Made by a program: the position numbers and the translations under genes. Below, in pieces: positions 16,881 to 24,760 of a stretch of DNA of 39,750 bases (positions are counted from its first letter, which is position 1; every line of letters begins with the position of its first letter). A model generated the notes under the pieces. It was not told where the DNA came from. It worked only from the letters and a program-made list of their open reading frames with translations, and searched no databases. This DNA is from Planctomycetota bacterium (GTDB lineage Bacteria > Planctomycetota > Phycisphaerae > Phycisphaerales > UBA1924). The DNA lies in the NCBI GenBank assembly GCA_024276195.1, contig JAJRXR010000003.1, positions 1 through 39,750 on the forward strand, given 5' to 3'.

Positions 16881-18683
16881 TCAGCGGGCGGACCCGCTCC
16901 AGTCCCGGAACAAGGTGTGGTAGGCGCTCTCGAGGCGCCGGGCGAAGGCGTTGTGATCGCACAGGGGCGAGCCGCTCATCCGCCGGCGCAGCCCCGCGCG
17001 GGTCTGGGCAAGCGAGCCGGGGTCCGCGACCAGCGCCGCCCCGAGGCGGGCGAAATCTTCGGGTGTGTCCGCGATGAACCCGTCGAGCCCGACGCACGAG
17101 AGCAGGCTCACGCCCACGCGCCCCGCGTGGGCCTCGCCGCGGATTGTCAGCACGGGCACACCCATCCACAGCGCCTCGCACGTCGTCGTTGTGCCGTGAT
17201 ACGGGAAGGTCTCGAGGGCGAGGTCGATGCGCGAGTACAGGTCCAGGTGCTCGCGCATCGAGCGGATAAGCCCGATCAACTCGACGCGCTCGGGCGCAAT
17301 GCCACGCTCACAGAGCAGGGACTCGACGCGCGCGCGCAACGCCGGCGTGTCGAACCCCCGGTTCTTCAGGATCAGGCGCGAGCCCGGTGCACGATTCAGC
17401 AGGGCAGCCCAGGCGTCGAGCGTCGGGGGCGAGAGTTTTTTCAGGTCATTGAACGATCCAAATGTCACATGCCCGGTTTCAAGCATCGGCAGGGGCGCCG
17501 GCGCCTCGTCAGCCCCGGGCGCCTCGGGCGGGGGCTCGTAGCTCAGGAAACACGGGTCGAGGCGGATCAGTCGCTCGCTCGCGAGCGTGTCGGCGTGCGG
17601 CGACGGGTCGGTGTGCGAGTCTACGAGGCGTGCGTCGATGCGCGAGAGGCCCGTCGTCGCGGGGTAGCCCAGGTACGAGACCTGGACGGGCGCGGGGCGC
17701 AGGGCCAGCAGCTCGAGGCGGCGCCCAGAAAAATGCCCGCTCAGCTCGACAAGCACATCAATCTTGTCGGCGCGGATCTTCTCGCACAGGGCAAGATCGT
17801 TGAGCGTGCCCGCGTCGCGCCAGACACCGGCGCGCGCGCGCAGGCGGTCGGTCATGTCGTCGGGCGAGAGCGTTGTCGAATAGCAGAACGTCTGGACGCG
17901 CGCCGGGTCGTGGGCTTGGAGGATGGATTGGAGAAAGTACGCGACGGAGTGGCGGCGCATGTCGCGCGAGAGGTACCCGATGCGCAGGGGGCGATCGGTG
18001 TTCCGGTCGTTGGCGTGGGATCGGTAGGGCGAGGCGGCGCGTTCGAGCAGGTCGCCGAAGCGCTTGTGGGCGTTGAACGTGTCCTCGGGCGTCGCCCGCC
18101 AGTCGTAGTTGAGCGCGAGCGCGAGCGCATCCCAGACCAGGATATTTCCCGGGTCCAGGCGGGCGGCTTCGCGCAGGGTGTCCGCCGCCCGGTCCGCCTC
18201 GCCCCGGTCCAGGTGCAGCAGGCCCATGTTGACCCGGCTCTCGATGTGGTCCGGGCGCAGCTCGACAGCACGGCGCATCGCGTCGATCGCGTCGTCCAAA
18301 CGGTGGGTGTGCTGGAGGCAGGCGCCGAGCGCCATGTGGGCGTCGGGCAGGCTCGGGTCGATCGCAACAGCGCGTTCAAGCGCGTCGGCGGCGTCCGCGT
18401 GCCTGCCCGAGAGCTGGAGCAGCTTGCCGAGCGTGACGAGCACGTCCGCCCGCTCGGGCGCCGCCTTGCTGGCGCGCTGGGCGAAGAACAGGCCCTGATC
18501 GGGCTGGGTGAGCTGTGCGCACAACAGGGCGCCCATGTTGTTCGCGTCGGCGTCGTTCGGTTTTTTGCCCAGGAACCGGCGGATGATCGCCAGCGCCTGC
18601 TCCGGGCGCCCGTGCTGGGCGTGCGTCGCGGCCTGCTGGAGCTGGGGGCTCGGTCCGGGCTGGTGTGGGGGCGTCGGTGGCAC
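16881..18683 (-). CDS. TPR-containing GT41 glycosyltransferase (SPINDLY/OGT-like), copy 1
   Basis: A 600-residue protein with a GTG start preceded by TAGGA. Residues about 10-195 are tetratricopeptide repeats (for example 'ALERAVAIDPSLPDAHMALG' and 'AMRRAVELRPDHIESRVNMG'). Residues about 220-600 form the GT41 catalytic region: RPLRIGYLSRDMRRHSVAYF, then VQVSYLGYPATTGLSRIDAR, then FGSFNDLKKLSPPTLDAWA, ending in DLALETFPYHGTTTTCEALW and MGVPVLTI. These match eukaryotic OGT and plant SPINDLY, including the Lys of 'FNxLxK'. Family members O-glycosylate Ser/Thr of proteins, with OGT using UDP-GlcNAc and Arabidopsis SPINDLY GDP-fucose. No signal peptide, so cytoplasmic. Gaps are 9 bases to the paralogue and 22 to the sulfotransferase. 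Confidence 0.92.
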   Translation of the reverse strand: MPPTPPHQPGPSPQLQQAATHAQHGRPEQALAIIRRFLGKKPNDADANNMGALLCAQLTQPDQGLFFAQRASKAAPERADVLVTLGKLLQLSGRHADAADALERAVAIDPSLPDAHMALGACLQHTHRLDDAIDAMRRAVELRPDHIESRVNMGLLHLDRGEADRAADTLREAARLDPGNILVWDALALALNYDWRATPEDTFNAHKRFGDLLERAASPYRSHANDRNTDRPLRIGYLSRDMRRHSVAYFLQSILQAHDPARVQTFCYSTTLSPDDMTDRLRARAGVWRDAGTLNDLALCEKIRADKIDVLVELSGHFSGRRLELLALRPAPVQVSYLGYPATTGLSRIDARLVDSHTDPSPHADTLASERLIRLDPCFLSYEPPPEAPGADEAPAPLPMLETGHVTFGSFNDLKKLSPPTLDAWAALLNRAPGSRLILKNRGFDTPALRARVESLLCERGIAPERVELIGLIRSMREHLDLYSRIDLALETFPYHGTTTTCEALWMGVPVLTIRGEAHAGRVGVSLLSCVGLDGFIADTPEDFARLGAALVADPGSLAQTRAGLRRRMSGSPLCDHNAFARRLESAYHTLFRDWSGSAR

Positions 18684-18692
18684 GGGGGCATC

Positions 18693-20477
18693 CTACGGGC
18701 TGGCTCGCCCGCCTCGCTCCGACCAGAGCGAGCGGAGCATCCCGGTGAATGCGCGGGCGTGGTCCTGAGCATCGCACAGCGGAGAGCGGCGCATCCGATC
18801 GCGAAGGGTGAGTCGGGCGCTGCGCACCGGGGATGGATCCTCGGCGCAGGCTCGGGCGATCTCGACGAACCGCTCGGGCGTGTCGGCGGAGAACGCATCA
18901 AGCCCGAGCGCCCGGTTGATCGACGCGCCGACCCGGGCGCTGTGCCGATCGCCCACGAGCGTGAGCGTGGGCACACCCATCCAGGCGCTCTCGCAGGTTG
19001 TGGTTGTGCCGCAGTAGGGGAAGGTGTCGAGTGCGAGGTCCGCCCGGTGGTACTGGGCCAGGTGCTCGTCGATGGGCTTGATGTGACCGATCAGCTCGAT
19101 CCGATCGGGGCTGACGCCCCTGCGTTGAAACTCGGATTCCATGCGCGCGCGGCTGGCCTCTTCCCCGGCGCCGCGGTGCTTGATGAGCATGCGGCTGTGC
19201 GCGCACTCGCGCAGCACGCTGGCCCAGAGGTCGAGCGTTGTCGGGTTGAGCTTGGCGATGGTGTTGAGGCTGATGAACGTCAACGCCTCGCCCGGGCTTC
19301 GGGCCTGCACGTCCGGCGCGCGCGCATCGGGCTGGTAGCACAGGAAGCAGCGCCCCAGGCGCACGAGGCGCTCGGAGGCGAGGGCGTCGTACTCAGGGGC
19401 GCCCGGGTCGGTGATCTCGTCGATGATTCTGGCGTCGATGCGCCTGAGCCCGGTTGTGTTGGGGTAGGCGAGGTAGGTCAGTTGCACGGGCGCCGGGCGG
19501 GCGGCGAGGATGGCAAGGCGCACGCCCGCGCTCAGGCCCATGAGGTCAATGAGGATGTCGATGTTGTCCAGGCGGACGCGGTTGACGATCTCGGGCGGGG
19601 GGGCGGCGGGCATGTCGCGCCAGGCGCCGGAGGCCTCGCGGAGGCGACGAGAGAAGTCGTCGGTGATGGGGCCGAGCGAGTAGCAGGTTGTTTCGATGTG
19701 TGCGGGGTCGAGGCCTTTGAGCAGGGGCTCGATGAAGTAGGCGCACGAGTGGCGGTGCAGATCGCGCGAGAGGAACCCGACGCGGAGCGGGCGAGCCGGG
19801 TCTGGGTCTGGGTCTGGGTCTGGGTCGAGCGGGCGCGCGGGCAGCGGGGGGGTCGCGCGTTCGAGGGCGCGCCCGAAGGCGCGGTGGGCGCCGGAGATGT
19901 AGGCGGGGGAGGCCTGGTCGGAGTAGTTGAGCGCCGAGGCGAAGGCCGCGAGCACGCCCGGGGCGATGGGGTTGCGCATCGCGACGCTGCCGACAGCAGC
20001 GATGGCCTCACGGGCGCGCCCGGTTTCGAGCATCGCCGAGGCGAGCGCGAGCGAGCGGTTGGGATCGTCCGGCGCCAGAGCCGAGGCGGCGCGGAAGCGC
20101 TCGAGCGATGCCTCGGGGCGGGCGAGTGCGCCCAGGCACGACGCGTGGGCGGCGATCACCTCGGGAAGGGTCGGGTTTGACTGTGCGAGCGCCTCGGCGC
20201 GCACGAGCGCCTCGTCGTTGCGCTTGAGCGCGCGCAGGGCTCGGATTCCGAGGAGCCCGGCTTCCGGCGTCCCCGCGGCGCGGTCGGCGGCGAACAGGGC
20301 CTGCTCGGGCTCGCCCGAGAGCAGCAGGGCCTCGGCGAGAACCGCTGCAATGGCCTTGTTTTTAGGGTTTTTCTGGGACATTCGGCGGGCGAGCGCGAGC
20401 GCCTCATCGAGGCGCCCGGCGTCGAGCGCGGCGCGGACGCGCTGCTCGGCAGCGCCCGCAGGCTGGCTGGGTTGCAT
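18693..20477 (-). CDS. TPR-containing GT41 glycosyltransferase (SPINDLY/OGT-like), copy 2
   Basis: A 594-residue paralogue of the next gene, starting MQPSQPAGAAEQRVRAALDA. TPR-like helical repeats occupy roughly residues 10-200. An Asp-Pro dipeptide tract (encoded by 19798-19826) links them to the catalytic half, which begins RPLRVGFLSRDLHRHSCAYF. Further motifs are VQLTYLAYPNTTGLRRIDAR, SLNTIAKLNPTTLDLWA (the equivalent of 'FNxLxKxxP', with Leu for Phe), and DLALDTFPYCGTTTTCESAW followed by MGVPTLTL. The predicted role is cytoplasmic protein O-glycosylation. The start at 20477 is chosen because upstream sequence in frame overlaps dxr and is not TPR-like. Its stop codon TAG forms part of the ribosome-binding site of copy 1. 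Confidence 0.9.
   Translation of the reverse strand: MQPSQPAGAAEQRVRAALDAGRLDEALALARRMSQKNPKNKAIAAVLAEALLLSGEPEQALFAADRAAGTPEAGLLGIRALRALKRNDEALVRAEALAQSNPTLPEVIAAHASCLGALARPEASLERFRAASALAPDDPNRSLALASAMLETGRAREAIAAVGSVAMRNPIAPGVLAAFASALNYSDQASPAYISGAHRAFGRALERATPPLPARPLDPDPDPDPDPARPLRVGFLSRDLHRHSCAYFIEPLLKGLDPAHIETTCYSLGPITDDFSRRLREASGAWRDMPAAPPPEIVNRVRLDNIDILIDLMGLSAGVRLAILAARPAPVQLTYLAYPNTTGLRRIDARIIDEITDPGAPEYDALASERLVRLGRCFLCYQPDARAPDVQARSPGEALTFISLNTIAKLNPTTLDLWASVLRECAHSRMLIKHRGAGEEASRARMESEFQRRGVSPDRIELIGHIKPIDEHLAQYHRADLALDTFPYCGTTTTCESAWMGVPTLTLVGDRHSARVGASINRALGLDAFSADTPERFVEIARACAEDPSPVRSARLTLRDRMRRSPLCDAQDHARAFTGMLRSLWSERGGRASP
19798..19826 (-). repeat. in-frame hexanucleotide tandem repeat (Asp-Pro linker)
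   Basis: GGGTCT is repeated four times and followed by GGGTC. On the coding strand it encodes alternating Asp-Pro between the TPR and catalytic parts of GT41 copy 2. Because the unit is six bases, slippage would change linker length without a frameshift. Confidence 0.9.
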
Positions 20478-20490
20478 GGGACGGGCCAAC

Positions 20491-21702
20491 TCAGACCTCC
20501 ACGAGCTTGCGGGCGACGAACCGGCGCGCCTCGTCGTCGGCGGCGAGCGCGTCGTCGAGGGTGTTGATCGCGCCTGCGCCGAGTTCGTCGAGGGCGGCGC
20601 CGGCGAGCTCGGCGATCGCGCCGAATGGCAGGGTTGAGTCGGGCTCGAGGAAGGCCTCGACGGCGGCCTCGTTGGCGGCGTTGAAGACTGCGCCGGCGAT
20701 GCCGCCGCGCTCGATGACCTCGTGGGCGCGGCGCAGCGACGGGAACCGATCCGGATCGGGCGCCTCAAAGTCCAGGCGCGCCAGCGAGGCGAGGTCCAGC
20801 CCGGGCGCGTGCGAATCAACGCGGCTCGGGTGGGTGAGCGCGATCTGAATGGGTGTGCGCATGTCGGGGGCGCCGAGCTGGGCGAGCATCGAGCCATCGC
20901 GGGTTTCGACGATCGAGTGGACGATGGACTGCGGGTGGACGAGCACGTCGAGCTGGTCGGAGGGTGCGGCGAAGAGCCAGTGGGCTTCGATGAGTTCGAG
21001 CGCTTTGTTGGTCATCGAGGCGCAGTCGATGGTGACTTTCTTGCCCATGTTCCAGGTGGGGTGGGCGAGGGCCTCAGCGCGGGACGCGCTGTTGATGCGT
21101 TCGCTGGGCCACTGGCGGAATGGTCCGCCTGAGGCGGTGAGGATGAGTCGGCGCACGCCATCGGGCAGGGCGGCGAGCGCGGGGGTGAGGGCGGTGTCTT
21201 GCGAGAGGCCCGCGAGGCACTGCCAGAGCGCCGAGTGTTCTGAGTCGAGCGGGAGGAGCGAGGCGCCCGAGCGGAGGGCGGCGCTGGTGATGAGCGCGCC
21301 CGCAGCGACGAGGGTTTCTTTGTTGGCCAGGGCGATGTCTGCGCCCCGCTCAGCGGCGGCCAGGGTCGCGGGCAGGCCCGCTGATCCGACCATGGCCGAG
21401 ACGATCAGGTCCGCGTCCAGATCGCGCACGAGCGATTCGGCGGCGTCGTGACCGCGCCGGAATGACGCGGCGCACTCGGCGTCGACGTCGGCCAGGGCCG
21501 CGTGCTGAACGCCGAAGCGTTGCGCCTGGGCCTGGAGCAGTTCGCCATTTTGTCCTGCGGCGAGCGCGACGATCTCGTACCGAATCGGTGAGCGCCCCCG
21601 CTCGCCCAGTGTGTTGAGATGCGACACCACGTCGAGCGTCTGCACGCCGATGGACCCGGTGGAGCCGAGGATGATCAGGCGGCGTGTGTCCAGCTCTGGC
21701 AT
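20491..21702 (-). CDS. dxr: 1-deoxy-D-xylulose 5-phosphate reductoisomerase
   Basis: A 403-residue cytoplasmic enzyme of the MEP isoprenoid pathway. It rearranges and reduces DXP to 2-C-methyl-D-erythritol 4-phosphate with NADPH and a divalent metal. The NADPH motif GSTGSIGVQTLDVV is at residues 13-26. ALANKETLVAAG, PLDSEHSALWQCL (metal-binding Asp/Glu) and ILTASGGPFRQWP mark the substrate site, and NMGKKVTIDCASMTNKALEL completes it. Length matches the family. It starts 12 bases after the RNase E stop and ends 13 bases before GT41 copy 2, so all are probably one transcript. The pairing with a GT41 gene has no evident metabolic link beyond supplying isoprenoid carrier lipids. Confidence 0.97.
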   Translation of the reverse strand: MPELDTRRLIILGSTGSIGVQTLDVVSHLNTLGERGRSPIRYEIVALAAGQNGELLQAQAQRFGVQHAALADVDAECAASFRRGHDAAESLVRDLDADLIVSAMVGSAGLPATLAAAERGADIALANKETLVAAGALITSAALRSGASLLPLDSEHSALWQCLAGLSQDTALTPALAALPDGVRRLILTASGGPFRQWPSERINSASRAEALAHPTWNMGKKVTIDCASMTNKALELIEAHWLFAAPSDQLDVLVHPQSIVHSIVETRDGSMLAQLGAPDMRTPIQIALTHPSRVDSHAPGLDLASLARLDFEAPDPDRFPSLRRAHEVIERGGIAGAVFNAANEAAVEAFLEPDSTLPFGAIAELAGAALDELGAGAINTLDDALAADDEARRFVARKLVEV

Positions 21703-21714
21703 GCCCGGTGTCCG

Positions 21715-24459
21715 TCAGTCGTCCTTGGAGATGTTCGAGAGCTCGCTGGCGCTGAGCTTGCGTCGCCCGCGCGAGTAGAGCCCGCGCGGGGGGGCTTTGG
21801 GCTCGGGCGCAGGTTCGGGCTTGGGAACGGAGCTTTCTGAGCTGGATGAGTTGGCGCCCGTGCTCGAGGTCTTTTTGCGAGAGCGCTTCCGACGACGTTT
21901 CTTTTTGGGCGCCTCGTCGCTTGCGTCGGGGTCGAATGACGGTTCGGGCGCGGTGTCGGTTTCCGCTTCGCGGGGCTCTGCGGGGACGCTGTTGTCTCCC
22001 TGGGTGTTCTCGCCCGAACCGGAGCGCCGTCGCCCGCCGCGCCGTCGCCGGCGCTTTTTCTTGGGCGCGTCGGGATCGTCCGAGCCTTGCGCGTCGCTCT
22101 CGCTCGAAGCCGAGTCGGAGCCGTGATCAGGGGCGTGATCAGGGGCGTGATCAGGGGCGGGTTGTTCGGCGCTGGCCTGGGGCGCCTGCGAGTTGTCGTG
22201 CGGAGCGCTGTCGGATTCGGTGTTCTCGCCAGCGCCTCGTCCGCGCCTGCGTCCGCGTCGCCTGCGTCGCTTTTTCTTGCCGGTGGGGGCGGCGCCATCG
22301 TCGTCGTCGCTGAAGAACTCGAACTCGATGCCGTCCTCTTCGGCCCGTGCGATGGCCAGCTCGGCGGTGGCCTGGACGCTGGCGGCCTCCTCGGCCTCCT
22401 GCTTCATGTCCGCGGCCCAGGTGTCGTCCTCCTTGGCCAGGTCCATGTCTTCCCACTCGATGATCTCGGGCTTCTTGCGGCGCTTGGGCAGCTTGTCGAC
22501 CTCGATGTCGGCGCCCTTCTCGTCGTAGGCGTAGATCGCGACGCGATCGGGCGGGAGGGTCTCGCTGACGCGGACGTCCATGTGCTTGCCGGCGGTGAGT
22601 TCGAGGCGGGTCATGGCGGCGCGGCTCTGGCTGAGCAGGGCGCCGGCGACGCGCGGTGAGACGACGAGCTCAACGCGGAAAACATTATCCCGGTCGAGCA
22701 CGTCGGCGAGCTGGCGCAGGGCGCGGGCCGCGACGGACTCGGGTCGTTGGAGCAGGCCCCGTCCGCGGCACGAGGGGCACTCGGAGAAGTGCAGGGACTC
22801 TTGGCTGCCGCGCATGCGCTGGCGGGTGAGTTCGAGGATGCCGAACTGGCTGATGGGCAGGACGGTGGTGCGGGCGCGATCGTGCTTGAAGCGGTCTTTG
22901 AAGCGGTTTTCGATCTCTTTGCGGTGCGCGTGGGAGCGCATGTCGATCAGGTCGTTGACGACGAGCCCGCCGAGGTCGCGCAGGCGGAGCTGGCGGCAGA
23001 TCTCGTCAACGGCTTCGAGGTTGGTGCGGTAGGCGTTGGTCTCGGCGTCGCGGGCGGAGCGGGACTTGCCGGAGTTGACGTCGATGGCGACGAGCGCCTC
23101 GGCCTCGTCGATGACGAGGCGCCCGCCCGAGGGGAGGGGGACGTCGCGCGAGTGGATGGTCTCGATCTGGTCCTGGATGCCGAAGGCGTGGTAGATCGGG
23201 GCGCGCCCGGTGTACTGGATGAGCTTGGCCTGGGTGCGAGGGGCGACGATTTTGAGGAAGCTCGCGGCCCGGCGCACGGCCGGCTCGTGGTCGATCGTCA
23301 CGGAAGTCACGTCGCCCGTGAGCAGGTCGCGGATCGAGCGGACGAGCAGGTCGGACTCGGAGTACAGAAGCCTCGGGCGGTTGCCAGCCCGGCGGCGGCG
23401 GACCATGTCCTTCCAGAGGCGCTGGAGGTAGGCGAGGTCGCGCTTGAGTTCGGTCTTGGTGCGCCCCATGCCGGCGGTGCGGAGGATGAACCCGAAGCCC
23501 TCGGGCAGCTCAAGCGAGTTGAGGACTTCCTTGGCCTCGCGCCGCTTGTCGTCGTCCTCTTCCTTGCGCGAGACGCCCACGCGGTCCATGTCGGGCATCA
23601 TCACGATGTATCGCCCGGGGATGGAGAGGTAGCTGGTGAGGGTCGGGCCTTTGGTGCCGACGCCCTCTTTGAGGACCTGAACGACGATCTCTTGCCCACG
23701 CCGGAGGCACTCTTGGATGGGCGGGCGGGAGCGGCGTGGGATTTTTTTGCCGACGCGCTCGGTTGTGTCTCGGTTCTCGCCCGGGAAGTACTGAGGGTGG
23801 AGGTCGGAGACGTGGAGGAAGCCGTTGTCCTCGATGCCGAAGTCGATGAACGCGGCCTGGATGGCGGGCTCGACGTTCATCACCTTGCCGACGTAGATGT
23901 TGTTGACGCGTGAGACCTGGGTGGTGGGTTCTGAGAAGAACTCTTCGAGGCGCCCGTTCTCGACGATCGCGACGCGGCACTCGCCCCCGGGGTCGTAGTT
24001 GATAAGCATCCGGGCGTCGCCGGAGGAGGTCGGCGCGGCGCTCTCGTCTTTCGAGACCACTTTCTTGCGGCGCGAGCGGGTCTTCTTTTTGGCGGTCCTG
24101 GCCTCGGCGGACTCGCCTTCGGGCGAGCTTTCGTCAGGGCTCTCGCCTGCGCTCTCATCCGGGCTCTCGTCAGGGGCGGCCTCGGCGGTGGCGTCGGGCG
24201 CTTCGGTCGGCGCCTCGCTCACGGGTTCAGGATCACCCGGCGTCTCGGGCTCGGGCGGCGCTTCGGTCGCCTCGGGCTTGGGCGCCTTGGTGGAGGCTTT
24301 CTTTTTGGTGGTGCGCTTCTTTCGAGAGCTGCGCTTTTTCTTGGGCGGCGAGGCGTCGGCCTCGGGGCTTTCAGCGGGCGCGTTGTCCGCCGGCGCCTGG
24401 GCGTCGGGGGAATCGTTCGTGGTGTTGTCGGCTACTTCGGTTGTGAGGTCGTCGTTCAC
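21715..24459 (-). CDS. rne: ribonuclease E/G with long basic/acidic tails
   Basis: A 914-residue endoribonuclease for mRNA decay and rRNA processing. The S1 domain (about residues 165-250) includes VNNIYVGKVMNVEPAIQAAF and GFLHVSDLHPQYF. The catalytic part contains ALVAIDVNSGK and GGLVVNDLIDMRSHAHRKEI (the two metal-binding Asp), then QFGILELTRQRMRGS. The zinc-link CPSCRGRG follows, as in RNase E/G. Residues 1-150 and about 680-914 are low-complexity: acidic, Pro/Ala/Ser-rich stretches alternate with Lys/Arg clusters such as [47 protein letters not shown] and KKKRRRKRSRKK. The start is a GTG after AAGGTGG; an overlapping five-codon ATG frame (MKVDL) ends in it. It heads the leftward operon. 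Confidence 0.95.
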   Translation of the reverse strand: MNDDLTTEVADNTTNDSPDAQAPADNAPAESPEADASPPKKKRSSRKKRTTKKKASTKAPKPEATEAPPEPETPGDPEPVSEAPTEAPDATAEAAPDESPDESAGESPDESSPEGESAEARTAKKKTRSRRKKVVSKDESAAPTSSGDARMLINYDPGGECRVAIVENGRLEEFFSEPTTQVSRVNNIYVGKVMNVEPAIQAAFIDFGIEDNGFLHVSDLHPQYFPGENRDTTERVGKKIPRRSRPPIQECLRRGQEIVVQVLKEGVGTKGPTLTSYLSIPGRYIVMMPDMDRVGVSRKEEDDDKRREAKEVLNSLELPEGFGFILRTAGMGRTKTELKRDLAYLQRLWKDMVRRRRAGNRPRLLYSESDLLVRSIRDLLTGDVTSVTIDHEPAVRRAASFLKIVAPRTQAKLIQYTGRAPIYHAFGIQDQIETIHSRDVPLPSGGRLVIDEAEALVAIDVNSGKSRSARDAETNAYRTNLEAVDEICRQLRLRDLGGLVVNDLIDMRSHAHRKEIENRFKDRFKHDRARTTVLPISQFGILELTRQRMRGSQESLHFSECPSCRGRGLLQRPESVAARALRQLADVLDRDNVFRVELVVSPRVAGALLSQSRAAMTRLELTAGKHMDVRVSETLPPDRVAIYAYDEKGADIEVDKLPKRRKKPEIIEWEDMDLAKEDDTWAADMKQEAEEAASVQATAELAIARAEEDGIEFEFFSDDDDGAAPTGKKKRRRRRGRRRGRGAGENTESDSAPHDNSQAPQASAEQPAPDHAPDHAPDHGSDSASSESDAQGSDDPDAPKKKRRRRRGGRRRSGSGENTQGDNSVPAEPREAETDTAPEPSFDPDASDEAPKKKRRRKRSRKKTSSTGANSSSSESSVPKPEPAPEPKAPPRGLYSRGRRKLSASELSNISKDD
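22123..22158 (-). repeat. three tandem 12-bp units in the RNase E tail
   Basis: GTGATCAGGGGC is present three times without a mismatch. It encodes the tetrapeptide repeat Ala-Pro-Asp-His in the disordered C-terminal tail and keeps the frame whatever its copy number. Confidence 0.92.
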
Positions 24460-24760
24460 AGGTCCACCTTCATGGAGCTGCGATGCGGGCGGGGGGCGCG
24501 GGCAGCGCGCGAGGGATCGGCAGCAGATCGCCCGGGGGCGTGGTGCGGATCGGTCGCGGGCTTGTGTGCATTTTGGAGGCGCGCACGCGCATGGTCGCTC
24601 GCATCGTGCGGCGTCCGGTTCGCCGGTCGGGCCCGGGGTCGCTCGCCGGGGCTTCCTGGTGGGAAGCGCGTCCGGGGCGGACTCGGCCCGGTTGTCTTCG
24701 GCGGCCGGGGGCCGCGTGGTTCAGTGTCTCTCAGGCGTTGGGGTGGGGCGCTGACGCCTC
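24460..24760. other. intergenic region / RNase E leader
   Basis: About 301 bases between the ptsI stop and the RNase E start, both leftward. It would form the 5' leader of RNase E, a gene that is autoregulated through its leader in enterobacteria (no such element is recognisable here). A frame open across the entire gap on the minus strand (24456-24764, TTG start) encodes Arg/Pro-rich sequence with weaker third-position bias, and I do not consider it a gene. An AGGCGT/ACGCCT inverted repeat lies near the ptsI end without a T run. Confidence 0.4.

Noticed and set aside
16605-20180. A 1191-codon open frame on the plus strand, opposite the GT41 and sulfotransferase genes
   Set aside because: It is antisense to four genes with unmistakable family motifs. 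Its product is Arg/Gly/Val-rich with no recognisable domain, as expected for the mirror frame of GC-rich genes.
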